Shown here: one piece after another, positions 26,090 to 34,679 of the stretch
How the letters are laid out: the number at the start of each line of letters is the position of its first letter
How positions within the stretch are numbered: the stretch's first letter is position 1
DNA from: Archangium sp.
Lineage (GTDB): Bacteria > Myxococcota > Myxococcia > Myxococcales > Myxococcaceae
Reading direction: 5' to 3'
Assembly (NCBI GenBank): GCA_030695565.1
Contig: JAUYRZ010000013.1
Span: forward strand, 1-57,074
DNA length: 57,074 nucleotides
Translations under genes and position numbers: made by a program
The notes under the pieces: model-generated
The model's database searches: none
Seen by the model: only the letters and a program-made list of their open reading frames with translations
Told to the model about the DNA's origin: nothing

Positions 26090-26346
26090 GCAATCTCGAG
26101 GTGAAGGTGGCGATCACGAAGGCGTTCGAGCCCTACTGCCGCGGCTTCTGCAAAGAAGTGGCGCGCCTCGAGGTCAACGTGATGGACGAGTTCGTCAACG
26201 GCCACCTGTTTCTCTCGGCGGCGGATCTCGCAGCGATCGACCCCGGGGAGATCGCCAACAACCTGCACACCTGCTTCGACCTCCTCGGTAAGGAATTGGG
26301 CGAAGGGCGTGAGCGGCTGGGCCTGGACCTCGTGCCCAAGCCCTGA
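26086..26346 (+). CDS. Small hypothetical protein of the ceramidase operon
   Basis: An 86-residue protein (MSNLEVKVAITKAFEPYC) whose ATG overlaps the preceding stop (ATGA at 26086), the second such overlap in this operon. No signal peptide is present. The sequence is mostly helical and acidic, with two Cys in YCRGFC and one later, and a repeated pattern of hydrophobic heptads. I recognise no family. Coupled translation with two exported proteins suggests a cytoplasmic accessory role. Confidence 0.7.
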   Translation: MSNLEVKVAITKAFEPYCRGFCKEVARLEVNVMDEFVNGHLFLSAADLAAIDPGEIANNLHTCFDLLGKELGEGRERLGLDLVPKP

Positions 26347-26348
26347 AG

Positions 26349-27479
26349 TCAGCGCTGCGCGACGACCCGCTCGTAGACCGACTCGTAGGCCAAAAGCGTG
26401 TGTTCGATGCCGAAGCCCTCGACGGCCGCGAGGGTCTTCTCCCGCTCTCGCGCCTGGCGCTCCGGGTGCTCGAACCAGTCATCGAGACGGTTCGTGAGCG
26501 CCTGCACGTCACCCGTGGGAAACACGTGATCTGCGTCGAGCGCGAACTGCTTGGTGGCGCTGGTGCGCGAATCGGAGGTCAGCGTCGGGCAACCGCAGCG
26601 CATCGCCTCGAGCACCGCCATGCCTTCCAGCTCGACCTCCGAGGCGTGCACGTAGAGATCGGCCGTCTGGTACAGGCGCAACAACTCCTGGTCTGACTTG
26701 AAGCCCAGCTCGGCGCCCAGCGGGAGGCTCTTCGCCTGCTGCTCGAGCTTCTCCTGGAGCGGACCGCGGCCGGCGATCACCAGGCGCACCTTCGCGGCAT
26801 GTTTCGAACGCCGCACCGCCTCGACCAGCAGGTCATGCCGCTTCTCGGGCACCAACCGGCCCACGGTGAGCACCGTAAAAGGCCCCGGCGGCCGCGACGG
26901 CAGCGGGGCGAACTGAGCGGGCGCGCCATTCGAGATGACCACCGCGGGCGCAGTGAGCCCCGCCGTGACCAGCTCGTCGAGCGCCAGCTGGGAGGGACAG
27001 ATGATGGCCGACGCGCGGTTGAAGAACGTTTGGGTGACCATCTTGTTGAGCGCGCGGGCGACGCCGGGCCGGTTGATCAACGCTGCGAAACGCGGCGCGA
27101 TGAGCGAGATGCCCCTCAAGATGTTCTCGGGCTGCACGTGATGCGCGGCCACCACGGGAATGCGCAGCTCCTGGGCCACGGCGATGGCGGCGAAGCCCAG
27201 AAAGAACGGCAGCTGCACGTGCACCACGTCGACGCCGTCGAAGGCCCGGTACAGCAGATCGGTGTCGGGCTTGGCAAAGGCGAACGAGTTCGACTCGATG
27301 AGCTCGCGCCCCACGGGAAAGTGGAACTGCTCGAGGTCGACGTCGCCGCCCAACCCCACCGAAATGACGTCGTGATGCCGTCGTAATGATTGAATCATGC
27401 GCTCGGCGGCGACGAGGCCCCCGGCGCGCGCACTCCCTGCGGAGTCGACCACGTAGGCAATCCTGAGACGGCGCACCAT
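26349..27479 (-). CDS. Family 4 glycosyltransferase
   Basis: A 376-residue GT-B glycosyltransferase. ATG 27479 is preceded by GAAGG at 5 bases. The N-terminal half holds the acceptor domain (VVAAHHVQPENIL near 110-122). The C-terminal half has TVLTVGRLVPEKRHDLL near 205-220, VIAGRGPLQEKLE, a YQTADLYVHASEVELEGMAV stretch near 285-305 and the EAMRCGCP box with the E-x7-E motif of GT4 enzymes. The donor is likely a UDP/GDP-sugar; the product is unknown. The last base is 3 bases from the ceramidase-operon end on the other strand (convergent). Confidence 0.9.
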   Translation of the reverse strand: MVRRLRIAYVVDSAGSARAGGLVAAERMIQSLRRHHDVISVGLGGDVDLEQFHFPVGRELIESNSFAFAKPDTDLLYRAFDGVDVVHVQLPFFLGFAAIAVAQELRIPVVAAHHVQPENILRGISLIAPRFAALINRPGVARALNKMVTQTFFNRASAIICPSQLALDELVTAGLTAPAVVISNGAPAQFAPLPSRPPGPFTVLTVGRLVPEKRHDLLVEAVRRSKHAAKVRLVIAGRGPLQEKLEQQAKSLPLGAELGFKSDQELLRLYQTADLYVHASEVELEGMAVLEAMRCGCPTLTSDSRTSATKQFALDADHVFPTGDVQALTNRLDDWFEHPERQAREREKTLAAVEGFGIEHTLLAYESVYERVVAQR

Positions 27480-27595
27480 GGCCGCCTTCACAGCACCCGC
27501 CGTGCCATCGGCTGTCTGACCTGGCTCGTCTGGACAGGACCTGCGCGTCCGGCTCGCTCGCGCACCGGGGTCACCGTCGTATGTGTTGAGCCCTC

Positions 27596-28192
27596 GTGCT
27601 CTCGAACCTGCTCATCGCCACCCTCCTCCTCGTTTCCAGTGAAACCCCGGAGGAGCCCGCGTGGAAGGCCATGCGCACGGTCGATGGGCTCACCATCTCG
27701 GCGCGTGAGGTCAACGGCTCGCACTTCGAAGAGGTGATGGTGACCACCCTCAGCATGCAGCCGCTGGCGGCGTTGTGCGACGCCGTGTGGGGCCGCGACG
27801 CGAAGGTCGAAGGGCACTTCAAGAAGCGCGTGGTGATTCGGGAGAGCCACTCCGAGCGGTGGACCTACGAGCAGCTCAAGGTGCCCATCGTGACCGACCG
27901 CGACATCGTGGTGCACTCGCAGCTGGTCGCCTCGGCGGACACCGGGCGGTGTGAAGTGCTCTTCGAGACGGGCACTGACCCCGACTTTCCGAAGACGCGC
28001 GATCACGTGCGAGTCACGTCACTGCGCGGCCGCTGGACCCTGGAGCCGACCACCGACGGAAAAGTCGCCATCACGTACACGGTGTACAGCGAGCCCGGCG
28101 GGAAGATCCCCGCGTGGATGGCGCGGGGTGGCCAGCGCGACGCGGCGCTCATCTTCATGAAGACCATTCTCTCGCGCGCGGCGGGCCCGTGA
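27596..28192 (+). CDS. START/lipid-transfer domain protein with signal peptide
   Basis: A 198-residue protein. The start is GTG 27596; a short signal (LSNLLIATLLLVSS) precedes a START-like domain: WKAMRTVDGLTISAREVNGS, then VWGRDAKVEGHFKKRVV, VPIVTDRDIVVHSQLV, and the helix WMARGGQRDAALIFMKTIL at the end, which in START domains caps the lipid cavity. Exported START proteins occur in myxobacteria and related taxa and are thought to carry lipids. It is translationally coupled to the GH38-like gene by a GTGA overlap at 28189. Confidence 0.75.
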   Translation: MLSNLLIATLLLVSSETPEEPAWKAMRTVDGLTISAREVNGSHFEEVMVTTLSMQPLAALCDAVWGRDAKVEGHFKKRVVIRESHSERWTYEQLKVPIVTDRDIVVHSQLVASADTGRCEVLFETGTDPDFPKTRDHVRVTSLRGRWTLEPTTDGKVAITYTVYSEPGGKIPAWMARGGQRDAALIFMKTILSRAAGP

Positions 28193-30558
28193 AGGAGGCA
28201 GCGCTCCGGCAGTCGCTCGGGGTGCCTGCGGCGGCGAAGCGGGTGATGCTCTTCGTGGAGAGCAGCCACTGGGACACCAACTGGCTGTCGACCTCGGAGG
28301 AGTATTTCGCCGACCGCGTCGAGCCCATCTTCGACACGGTGATCGCCGCGCTGAAGGCAGAGCCCACGCGGGTGTACTGCATCGAGAGCGTCTTCTTCTT
28401 GAAGCGCTACTGGGAGAGCCGGCCCGATTCGCACGCCCCGCTGCGTGACCTGTTCGCGCGCCGGCAGCTGCGGTTGATGGCGAACTCCTTCACCACGCCC
28501 GACACGCTGCTGCCCCATGCAGAGACCGTGCTGCGCGACTTTCAGCTCGGCCATGAATGGCTCAAGGCGCAGGGCCTGCCCGACGCACCCGGCACCGCGT
28601 ATTTCCCCGACAACTTCGGCCACTCACCGCACCTGCCGTCGTTGATGCAGTCGGTGGGCGTGCACAGCGTCGCGCTCACCCGCATCGACGGCATGTACTT
28701 CATCGGCGCAGATTGGAAGCTGAAGAGCCGATTCCCGCTGCCCAGCTCGACCGCTGAGCTGCTGGAGAAGATTCACCGCTCGCACGACTTCGTGTGGCGC
28801 GACAACAGCGGCGCCGAGGTGCTCTGCCATTGGAACGCGCACACGTATTTTCTGGGCGACATGCTGGCCCACAAGGGCGTCATTCGCTGGGCGGGCAAGA
28901 CCTTCGCGTTGCCCTGGCGCACGCGCCGTCACATCGCCTCTCGCATCGATGGCTACTGCGCGAGCCTCGAACCCTTCGCGCGCACGCCGTACCTGCTGTG
29001 CCCCATCGGGATGGACTTCAACGATCCCATCGAGGGGCTGACGGGCCTGCTGCAGCGGTACAACCACGAGCGCTCTCCGCAGACCGGCACCTGGGCGGTG
29101 GTGGCCGGGCTCGATGACGCCTTCGCGTTGATCGACTGTCATCGCGCGGCGCTGCCGGTGCTGGAGGCGGATCCCAACCCGTATTGGATGGGCTTCCTCG
29201 CCACGCGGCCCGAGGTAAAGCAGCGCCCCAACCGCATCGCGAAGAAGCTGCTGCTGGCTGAGCGGATCTCTTCCGTGCACGCGGTGGATCCGGTGCTGGA
29301 GAAGTCGCTGAGTGAGGCGTGGAGCAAGCTCGTGCTCAGCAATCACCACGACTACATCCCCGGCACGTCACCTGACCGGGTGTGGGAAGCAGAGCAGAAG
29401 CCGTGGCTCGACCTCGCGGAGGCCGCCGCGGATCACTCGTTGTCGTTGGTGCGGAAGACCCAGGGAACTTTGAATCGGCGTGGTGTGGCGGGCGCCATCG
29501 GCATCGATGATCGCGGGCAGTCGATGCTGCTGGAGACGGCGCACTTCAAGCTGACCGTCTCGCGCGCCGATGGGGGGTGCCTGGCGTCGTTCGTCACGGG
29601 TGACGGCGAGCTGCTGAAGGGGCTCGGCTTCGACTTGCTCTCGTTTCACGACGACGGGGGTCTGTGGCGTCTGGGGCACGAGTTCGTCGGCGGGCGCTTC
29701 GAAGAAGTCGAACGTGCCAGTCAGCGCCCATCGCGCGTGCACGTCGTGCGTCACGGCTCGCAGGTCACGGTGCGCGTGCACTCCGAGTTGGGTGGGGAGC
29801 GTTTCCTGCGCCGGCTCGACTTCGAGGCCGACTCACCGCTGCTGCGCCTCACCACGCGCGGCATTGCACGACCGCGCACGACGCTCACGTGCCGCTTCGA
29901 GGTCGCCGTCGTGCCCGAGTCACTGGAGATGGACACCGTGGGTGGGGAGATCGCGCGGCCTCGCGAGCGGCAGTACAGCCCCACGTTCTGGGCCGTGCCT
30001 TCCCGGCTCACGCTCGACGACGGCAAGGTGCTGCACGCGCTGTTCGAGTCACCTTCGGCGGTGTCGGTGGGGCCGACCGGTGCGCTGGAGTGGATCGTCG
30101 CTCGCAACGCACCCAAGGAGCGCGCGTTTGGTTGGCTGCCGGTGCTCGCTCACCCGATCGGCGGCACGAACCCTGACGTGCAGGTGCATCACGCGGCGCT
30201 GATGGGCCGGGGTGAGCTCGCTCCGGCCCGGCGGGCGCTGGAGCTGCACTGGTTGCCTGAGGATCACCGCGAGGCTTCGGAGCACGCGGAGGATTTCGTG
30301 CAGTGCGATCACGGCGCGGTGACCATCAAGTCGGTGCGACGTTCAGGTGGAGGGATGACGGTTCGGCTCTACCGGGAGGAGCCACTGCCGGGTCCGGTGC
30401 GGGTGTGGCTCAAAGAGCGAGGCGTGACGGAGGCGTGGATCTGCGACGCGCTCGACCGGCAGTTGGAGTCGTTGAAGGTCGATGGGGATGGGCGCGTGGT
30501 GGTGCCGCTCGCTTCGCGCCTGACGTCGGTTCGATTCGAGGGCGTGCGGTCGAGCTGA
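28189..30558 (+). CDS. GH38-type alpha-mannosidase-like glycoside hydrolase
   Basis: A 789-residue protein starting at GTG 28189. It shows the metal-binding H-x-D of GH38 in ESSHWDTNW (His27, Asp29), the nucleophile segment YFPDNFGHSPHLP with Asp141, and the conserved NHHDYIPGTS (386-388) that matches the HHD-GTS motif of the family. The C-terminal part (about 440-789) is beta-rich, as in GH38 mannosidases. There is no signal peptide, unlike many; with the START gene coupled upstream, a cytoplasmic enzyme acting on a mannosylated lipid or glycan is possible. It could also be a related GH38-like family with another specificity. Confidence 0.82.
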   Translation: MKEAALRQSLGVPAAAKRVMLFVESSHWDTNWLSTSEEYFADRVEPIFDTVIAALKAEPTRVYCIESVFFLKRYWESRPDSHAPLRDLFARRQLRLMANSFTTPDTLLPHAETVLRDFQLGHEWLKAQGLPDAPGTAYFPDNFGHSPHLPSLMQSVGVHSVALTRIDGMYFIGADWKLKSRFPLPSSTAELLEKIHRSHDFVWRDNSGAEVLCHWNAHTYFLGDMLAHKGVIRWAGKTFALPWRTRRHIASRIDGYCASLEPFARTPYLLCPIGMDFNDPIEGLTGLLQRYNHERSPQTGTWAVVAGLDDAFALIDCHRAALPVLEADPNPYWMGFLATRPEVKQRPNRIAKKLLLAERISSVHAVDPVLEKSLSEAWSKLVLSNHHDYIPGTSPDRVWEAEQKPWLDLAEAAADHSLSLVRKTQGTLNRRGVAGAIGIDDRGQSMLLETAHFKLTVSRADGGCLASFVTGDGELLKGLGFDLLSFHDDGGLWRLGHEFVGGRFEEVERASQRPSRVHVVRHGSQVTVRVHSELGGERFLRRLDFEADSPLLRLTTRGIARPRTTLTCRFEVAVVPESLEMDTVGGEIARPRERQYSPTFWAVPSRLTLDDGKVLHALFESPSAVSVGPTGALEWIVARNAPKERAFGWLPVLAHPIGGTNPDVQVHHAALMGRGELAPARRALELHWLPEDHREASEHAEDFVQCDHGAVTIKSVRRSGGGMTVRLYREEPLPGPVRVWLKERGVTEAWICDALDRQLESLKVDGDGRVVVPLASRLTSVRFEGVRSS

Positions 30559-30941
30559 CCGTGAAGTGTTTGCCAGCTCATCCGGAGCCCCGCGACCTCG
30601 CGAAGACGGGTCACTGAAGGGCTTCCCGATGAGGGAAGCCTCCCAGTTGGGTCAACGTCATTGAGGCGTCGAGAGCGTGCCGCTCGCGCACGCAACGAGT
30701 CAGGGGAAGCGCGTGGCGAACGGAAAAATGAGGCATGTGGTTGGCCGTGTCGGTGGGCTGCGGGGTGACGGTGAGCCCCCTCATGGCTACGGACACGGGC
30801 GTGAAGGCGTTCGGCTCCAGGTCGCTGCCGCGCATGCAGGCGAGAGCGTGAACGATCTCACCGACGAGTTCGCCATCGACGCGCTCAGCGGAAACGCGGC
30901 GTTAGTGGCGTGCGTGTGCAGGTCGAGCGGATGGCGCTGTG
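30559..30941. other. 383-base region without a confident gene
   Basis: The stretch from the GH38 stop to the ATG at 30942 holds no clear gene. The plus strand reads a 38-codon frame at 30735-30851 whose start (MWLAVSVGCGVTVSP) looks like a small lipoprotein signal, but it stops early. A second frame over 30850-30935 (ESVNDLTDEFAIDALSG) reads like coding sequence, without a start. This may be another decayed small gene. No tRNA or strong hairpin was seen. Confidence 0.4.
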
Positions 30942-31396
30942 ATGCACGTGTGTCTGCTCGTGGTCGTCGTCGCCGCGCCTCCCGAGCTCCGCCTGCCTCC
31001 GTCCGACAGCTGGGAAGTCGCCGACGATCCCGTGCCTCAGCCCGGAGTCACTGGCGGGAAGTTCTTCCTCTGGAAGAAGAACCACGACGTGCGCCTGCGC
31101 TACGGAACCGTGGCGGCCATGAAGCAGGACTACACACAGTCCTGGTGCTGGCGTTCGCAGGGAAGATGGCGCAGCAGTCCCGTACGGCGGGAGGAGATCT
31201 GAAGGTGACCGAGGGGCTCGTCTTCGAAGCCGATGGCGCGGTGGTGGCGAAGATCCGCACGACCGACGGGCCGACGAAGACGCTCATGTACTGGATGCCC
31301 GGGAGCGAAGGTGACGCCGTGGTGAGCCTCATGGGCGCCAACGGCGCGTGGGATGACGACGCGAAGGAAGAGGTCGAGCGCAGCGTTCCATGGTGA
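30942..31396 (+). pseudogene. Frameshifted small secreted protein
   Basis: ATG 30942 opens a signal peptide (MHVCLLVVVVAAPPELRLPP) and a mature part to MKQDYTQ near 31139. There an ACACACAG sequence lies; after it the sense continues two bases out of frame: TVLVLAFAGKMAQQSRTAGG, then TEGLVFEADGAVVAKIRTTD and on to EEVERSVPW and the stop at 31396. Removing one CA from the (CA)3 run would join the halves as DYTVLVLAFAGKM. The restored protein would be about 150 residues with a C-terminal beta-rich domain. I know no family. The break is seen; whether it is real or a sequencing error is not decidable here. Confidence 0.6.
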
Positions 31397-31536
31397 AGGG
31401 CCTTCGCCGCGCGGGGCCGTCCGTCGACGAGTCAGTGGAGACGGCCGCCCACTTCGCCGTCTTCGGGGCCGCAGGCGTGGTCGTCATCGGGGGCTTGATC
31501 GCGCTGGCGTTGAGGAAGCGAGAGCCACGTCAGTGA
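31390..31536 (+). CDS. Small single-helix membrane protein
   Basis: A 48-residue frame from ATG 31390, overlapping the stop of the frameshifted gene by 7 bases. One transmembrane helix (VFGAAGVVVIGGLIALAL) sits between a hydrophilic N-terminus and a positively charged end (RKREPRQ). The overlap suggests co-translation with the upstream gene. Its 3' end overlaps the toxin gene on the other strand by 7 bases. It is too short to assign; the hydrophobic pattern and start position support it modestly. Confidence 0.4.
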   Translation: MVKGLRRAGPSVDESVETAAHFAVFGAAGVVVIGGLIALALRKREPRQ

Positions 31537-31838
31537 TAGTCACTCTCGCGCTGGTGGCGCACCGCGAGAATCGTCACCACGTCATCGCCCTCGATCTCGA
31601 ACAGCGCGACGTAGCCACGCTTCCCGAAGGGAATGACGAGCTCGCGGAAGCGTGAGCGAGAGATGGCGGTCGACGCGCGGCACGACCATGGAAACTCTTC
31701 GAGCAACGAAAGCGCCCGCTCGATGGTGGCCAGCGCCGACTCGGCCGCAGTGCTCGAGTGCGCGGCGAGAAAGGCATGCAGTTCGAGAAGATCCTCTCTC
31801 GCCGCGTCAGTGAAGCGGACCTCGTAGCGGCCACTCAC
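31530..31838 (-). CDS. ParE/RelE-family toxin
   Basis: A 102-residue protein of the ParE/RelE superfamily: YEVRFTDAAREDLLELHAFL at the N-terminus, then ERALSLLEEFP, CRASTAISRSRFRELVIPFG with the conserved RELVIPFGKRGYVALFEI core, and VVTILAVRHQRE at the end. ParE toxins inhibit gyrase; RelE relatives cut mRNA, and sequence alone does not choose between them. It overlaps the antitoxin by 4 bases (31835-31838) and follows it, the normal order for parDE pairs. Confidence 0.85.
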   Translation of the reverse strand: MSGRYEVRFTDAAREDLLELHAFLAAHSSTAAESALATIERALSLLEEFPWSCRASTAISRSRFRELVIPFGKRGYVALFEIEGDDVVTILAVRHQRESDYH

Positions 31839-32113
31839 CGTCGCTTGCCATGATTCTTCCGCGCCGCGCGCGTCTGCACCTTGAGTTCTCGCAATACCGA
31901 AGCAGCACTGTGATAGCGCCCAGTCTTCTTGCTCTCGGCGCGTGAAGCCAACGCTCGGGCGCCAAACTCGGCATCCGCGAGCCGCCGGTCGACGCTGTCT
32001 CGGACGGCACGTTCAACGAACGTCGAGATCGTCTCGCCGGGTTCGAGGAGGCGCTCGACGTCTTTTCGAAGCTGAGGTTCGACCCGGAGCGGAGGGATGG
32101 TCGCGGTCTTCAT
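31835..32113 (-). CDS. Ribbon-helix-helix antitoxin (YlcI/YnfO-like)
   Basis: A 92-residue protein, first in the pair. IPPLRVEPQLRKDVERLLEP and ETISTFVERAVRDSVDRRLA fit a ribbon-helix-helix DNA-binding domain of the YlcI/YnfO type often paired with ParE-like toxins. The remaining 40 basic residues (RYHSAASVLREL) would wrap the toxin. ATG 32113 lies 9 bases from a perfect palindrome, suggesting self-repression by the antitoxin or the complex. Confidence 0.8.
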   Translation of the reverse strand: MKTATIPPLRVEPQLRKDVERLLEPGETISTFVERAVRDSVDRRLADAEFGARALASRAESKKTGRYHSAASVLRELKVQTRAARKNHGKRR

Positions 32114-32122
32114 GACCTCAAT

Positions 32123-32140
32123 GTATCGCAGAGGCGATAC
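32123..32140. promoter_or_regulatory. Toxin-antitoxin operator palindrome
   Basis: GTATCGC AGAG GCGATAC is a perfect 7-base inverted repeat with a 4-base spacer. It sits just upstream of the antitoxin ATG (32113) in the minus-strand 5' region, where such pairs usually bind their own operator. Binding is inferred, not seen. Confidence 0.65.
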
Positions 32141-32203
32141 GTGGCGCCACTCAGCGCTTCACCGCGGCGGTAGCGGATGCCGTGACCGCGGAGAGGAACG
32201 CCT

Positions 32204-34525
32204 TCACTTACCGCGCAGCGACTTGCTCTGACCCGTGCACGTCGCAACCAGCGCCGAGAGCGTGGTCTCCGCGCCCGCCACGGTGAACTTGCGCTCTTTG
32301 AGCTCGGGGTTGCGCTGGCCCAGGATGATGCCGGTCGCGATGCACTCATCGAACTGGGCGATCGCCTCGGGCTTCTTACCCTTGCCGACGAACCCCTTGG
32401 CTGCCTCGTACGCCTTCTTGGGACCCTCTTCGAAAGCGAGGAAAGGAATGACGTCCTTGAGCAGCTTCTCGGTCGCGACCGTCTGCTGGGCGCAGAGCGT
32501 GAGCACTTCTTTGGGCGTGCTGTTGCGGCCGTCGAGCAGCACCTGCACGTTGCTGAGCATGGGGTACTCCCTGACCATGCCGCCGCCGTCGGCGGTGCAC
32601 GACTTGAACTGCTGAATCGCCTTCTCGTAGCTGCTCTTCTGCGTGCGCAGATCCGCGCTCTGCGCTGCGGTCACCGCCGCCAGGCCTGCCGAGAACAGCT
32701 CGACCGTGCGCTTGCGCACCTCCCGCACCTGCTTGGCGCGCTCGAGCCCCTCGACCAGCTTGAAGAAGTCGTCGCGCGCCTTGTTGGCCTGCGCGTAGTA
32801 GCCCCGGTCCTGCGTCTCCATCGGGGTCTGCGTCTCGATGGCCTGGTTGAGCGCCTCGACGGCCTGACCCGCGGCGGTGAGCTGGGCGTCGGTCGAGTCG
32901 GGCTGCTTCGCGGCCTCGAGCTTCACCTTGGCCCACTCGGTCTTCTCCACCAGCAACGCGCGGCCTTCGTTGGCCTGCAGCTGCACCTTGCGGGCGGCGA
33001 TCTTCGTGCCGAGCTCGGTGACGCGCTTGCGCACTTCGCGATCGTACGCGCTGTACTCGCGATCTTTCTTGGTCAACGGCGCACCTGCATCGAGCACCGC
33101 CACCAGCCTGGCGACGCCCGCTTCGGTGGCCTCAATCTTCTCCTTCGAGAGACCAGGCTGGCCCAGCGCGTCGAGCAGCGTGCTGGTGTTCTTGCGCTCT
33201 TCTTCGACCTTCACCTTCTGGCGTTCGACGTCGATCTCCACGCGGCGGGCGTTCACGCTGGCCTTCGCGTCGCGCACCAGCGCCTTCGCGTCGAACACGT
33301 ACGGCCCCATCACGGGGTCCTTCGCGTTGATGGTGCTGATGGTCTTCTCGAGAATGCCCAACGCGCTGTTGGCCTCATCGAACGCTTCATCGGGCGGCGA
33401 GCGCTTGGTCAACGCCTTCAGGGCCTGGTTCACCTCTGCGCTGGCGGCCTCGAGGTTGCGGCGCTGGAGCTGGCCTTCGACCTCGACCAGCAACACCTGC
33501 ACCTCGGCGACGTACTGCGCGAAGGCCTGGCTGCGGGCGGCTTCAGGCTGGAACTTCTCGATCAACTTGCGAACCACGATGGCCACCGTGCGCGCTTCGG
33601 CGAGCTGATCTTCGGTCGGCCTGCGGGCCCGCACGTTCCTGGCCACGCCCTGCAGGTCTTTGCGGCTGGGTTCGATCTCGGCCTTCAGACGGGCCAGGCC
33701 GGTCTCGCTCCACAGCTCATCCATCTTCTTCTTCGCGGCGGCGACGTCACCGCGCACCTTCGCGGCCTCCGCGCCGTACTTCTTGTCTTTGCCCTCGAGC
33801 GCCTTGCCTTCGTCGAGGCGCTTGGTGAGCCCGGCGATGGCGTTGTCGGCGTCTTTGAACTGCGCGTCACTGGCGGTCTTGGCGAGCGGAGCCATCGCGG
33901 CCGTGAGCGCCTGCTTGCCTTCATCGATGAGGCCCCGCTGCTTGGCGACCAGCAAGCCGGTGGCACGCTCGTCGATGGCCTTCTCGCGGCGCGCCATCGT
34001 GGCCTCCATCTCGCTCAGATACGTGGCGAACTTCGGGTCTTCCTTGCCGAACGGCTTCGACTCGTCGACCAGCTTGCGGAGCGCCGCGATGGCGGCGAGC
34101 GCGTCTTCGAACTCCTTCACACCCGCGTCTTTCGCGTCGGCCCTGGTGGCACGTTCGGTCAGCGTGGCCGCGGCGTCGTCGATCAACCGGCGGTGCTCGT
34201 GGATGTGCACGTTCGCGCGGCGCTGATCGACGTAGGCGCGCTGGGTACGGAACTCCTTGCGCGCGGCGAGCACCGCCTTGGCGTACTCGAGGTCGTTCTG
34301 TTCGTACTCCGCGCCCGAGTCGATGGCCGTCTTGAGCGCTTCGACCGCGGCGTGGGCCGCCTCGAGGTCGGGCGTGCTGGGCGGATCTTTCTCGATGCGC
34401 TGCACCGCCTCGGTCAGCTTCGCCCGCGCGCCATCGAGCGCCTTCTGCGCGGCGGCGACGTCGGCCCGGGCGTGGAACGAGAGGAGGACGAGTGAGCTGA
34501 CCGTGAGTGCCTGTGCGAATTTCAT
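32204..34525 (-). CDS. Exported seven-repeat alpha-helical protein
   Basis: A 773-residue protein with a signal peptide (MKFAQALTVSSLVLLSFHARA), so periplasmic or secreted. The mature part is mainly charged helices arranged in about seven repeats of 90-100 residues. Each has a core of A-x2-AL-x-L-x2-x(I/L)D-G-x4-KD-x-(K/E)Y followed by a long helix. Visible cores are SGAEYEQNDLEYAKAVL, ESKPFGKEDPKFATYL, EGKALEGKDKKYGAEA, a weaker FQPEAARSQAFAQYV, INAKDPVMGPYVFDA, AGAPLTKKDREYSAYD and TQTPMETQDRGYYAQA. The last 130 residues have four Cys in a different, conserved end domain. I do not recognise the family. Likely a rod-like structural or scaffold protein of the envelope. Confidence 0.75.
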   Translation of the reverse strand: MKFAQALTVSSLVLLSFHARADVAAAQKALDGARAKLTEAVQRIEKDPPSTPDLEAAHAAVEALKTAIDSGAEYEQNDLEYAKAVLAARKEFRTQRAYVDQRRANVHIHEHRRLIDDAAATLTERATRADAKDAGVKEFEDALAAIAALRKLVDESKPFGKEDPKFATYLSEMEATMARREKAIDERATGLLVAKQRGLIDEGKQALTAAMAPLAKTASDAQFKDADNAIAGLTKRLDEGKALEGKDKKYGAEAAKVRGDVAAAKKKMDELWSETGLARLKAEIEPSRKDLQGVARNVRARRPTEDQLAEARTVAIVVRKLIEKFQPEAARSQAFAQYVAEVQVLLVEVEGQLQRRNLEAASAEVNQALKALTKRSPPDEAFDEANSALGILEKTISTINAKDPVMGPYVFDAKALVRDAKASVNARRVEIDVERQKVKVEEERKNTSTLLDALGQPGLSKEKIEATEAGVARLVAVLDAGAPLTKKDREYSAYDREVRKRVTELGTKIAARKVQLQANEGRALLVEKTEWAKVKLEAAKQPDSTDAQLTAAGQAVEALNQAIETQTPMETQDRGYYAQANKARDDFFKLVEGLERAKQVREVRKRTVELFSAGLAAVTAAQSADLRTQKSSYEKAIQQFKSCTADGGGMVREYPMLSNVQVLLDGRNSTPKEVLTLCAQQTVATEKLLKDVIPFLAFEEGPKKAYEAAKGFVGKGKKPEAIAQFDECIATGIILGQRNPELKERKFTVAGAETTLSALVATCTGQSKSLRGK

Positions 34526-34679
34526 TCGCGGGCGACCCTACACGCTCGTTTGCGATCTGTGATTTTTCGCGACGTCGAGCGCGGGGCGAGCCACACCTAC
34601 ACTCCAGGCCGGGAGCGCCTGCCCGCTCGGTCTGGAGCGCCTGTGCACCTCGCGCGCGAGCGTGTCTACGGTCGAACGA

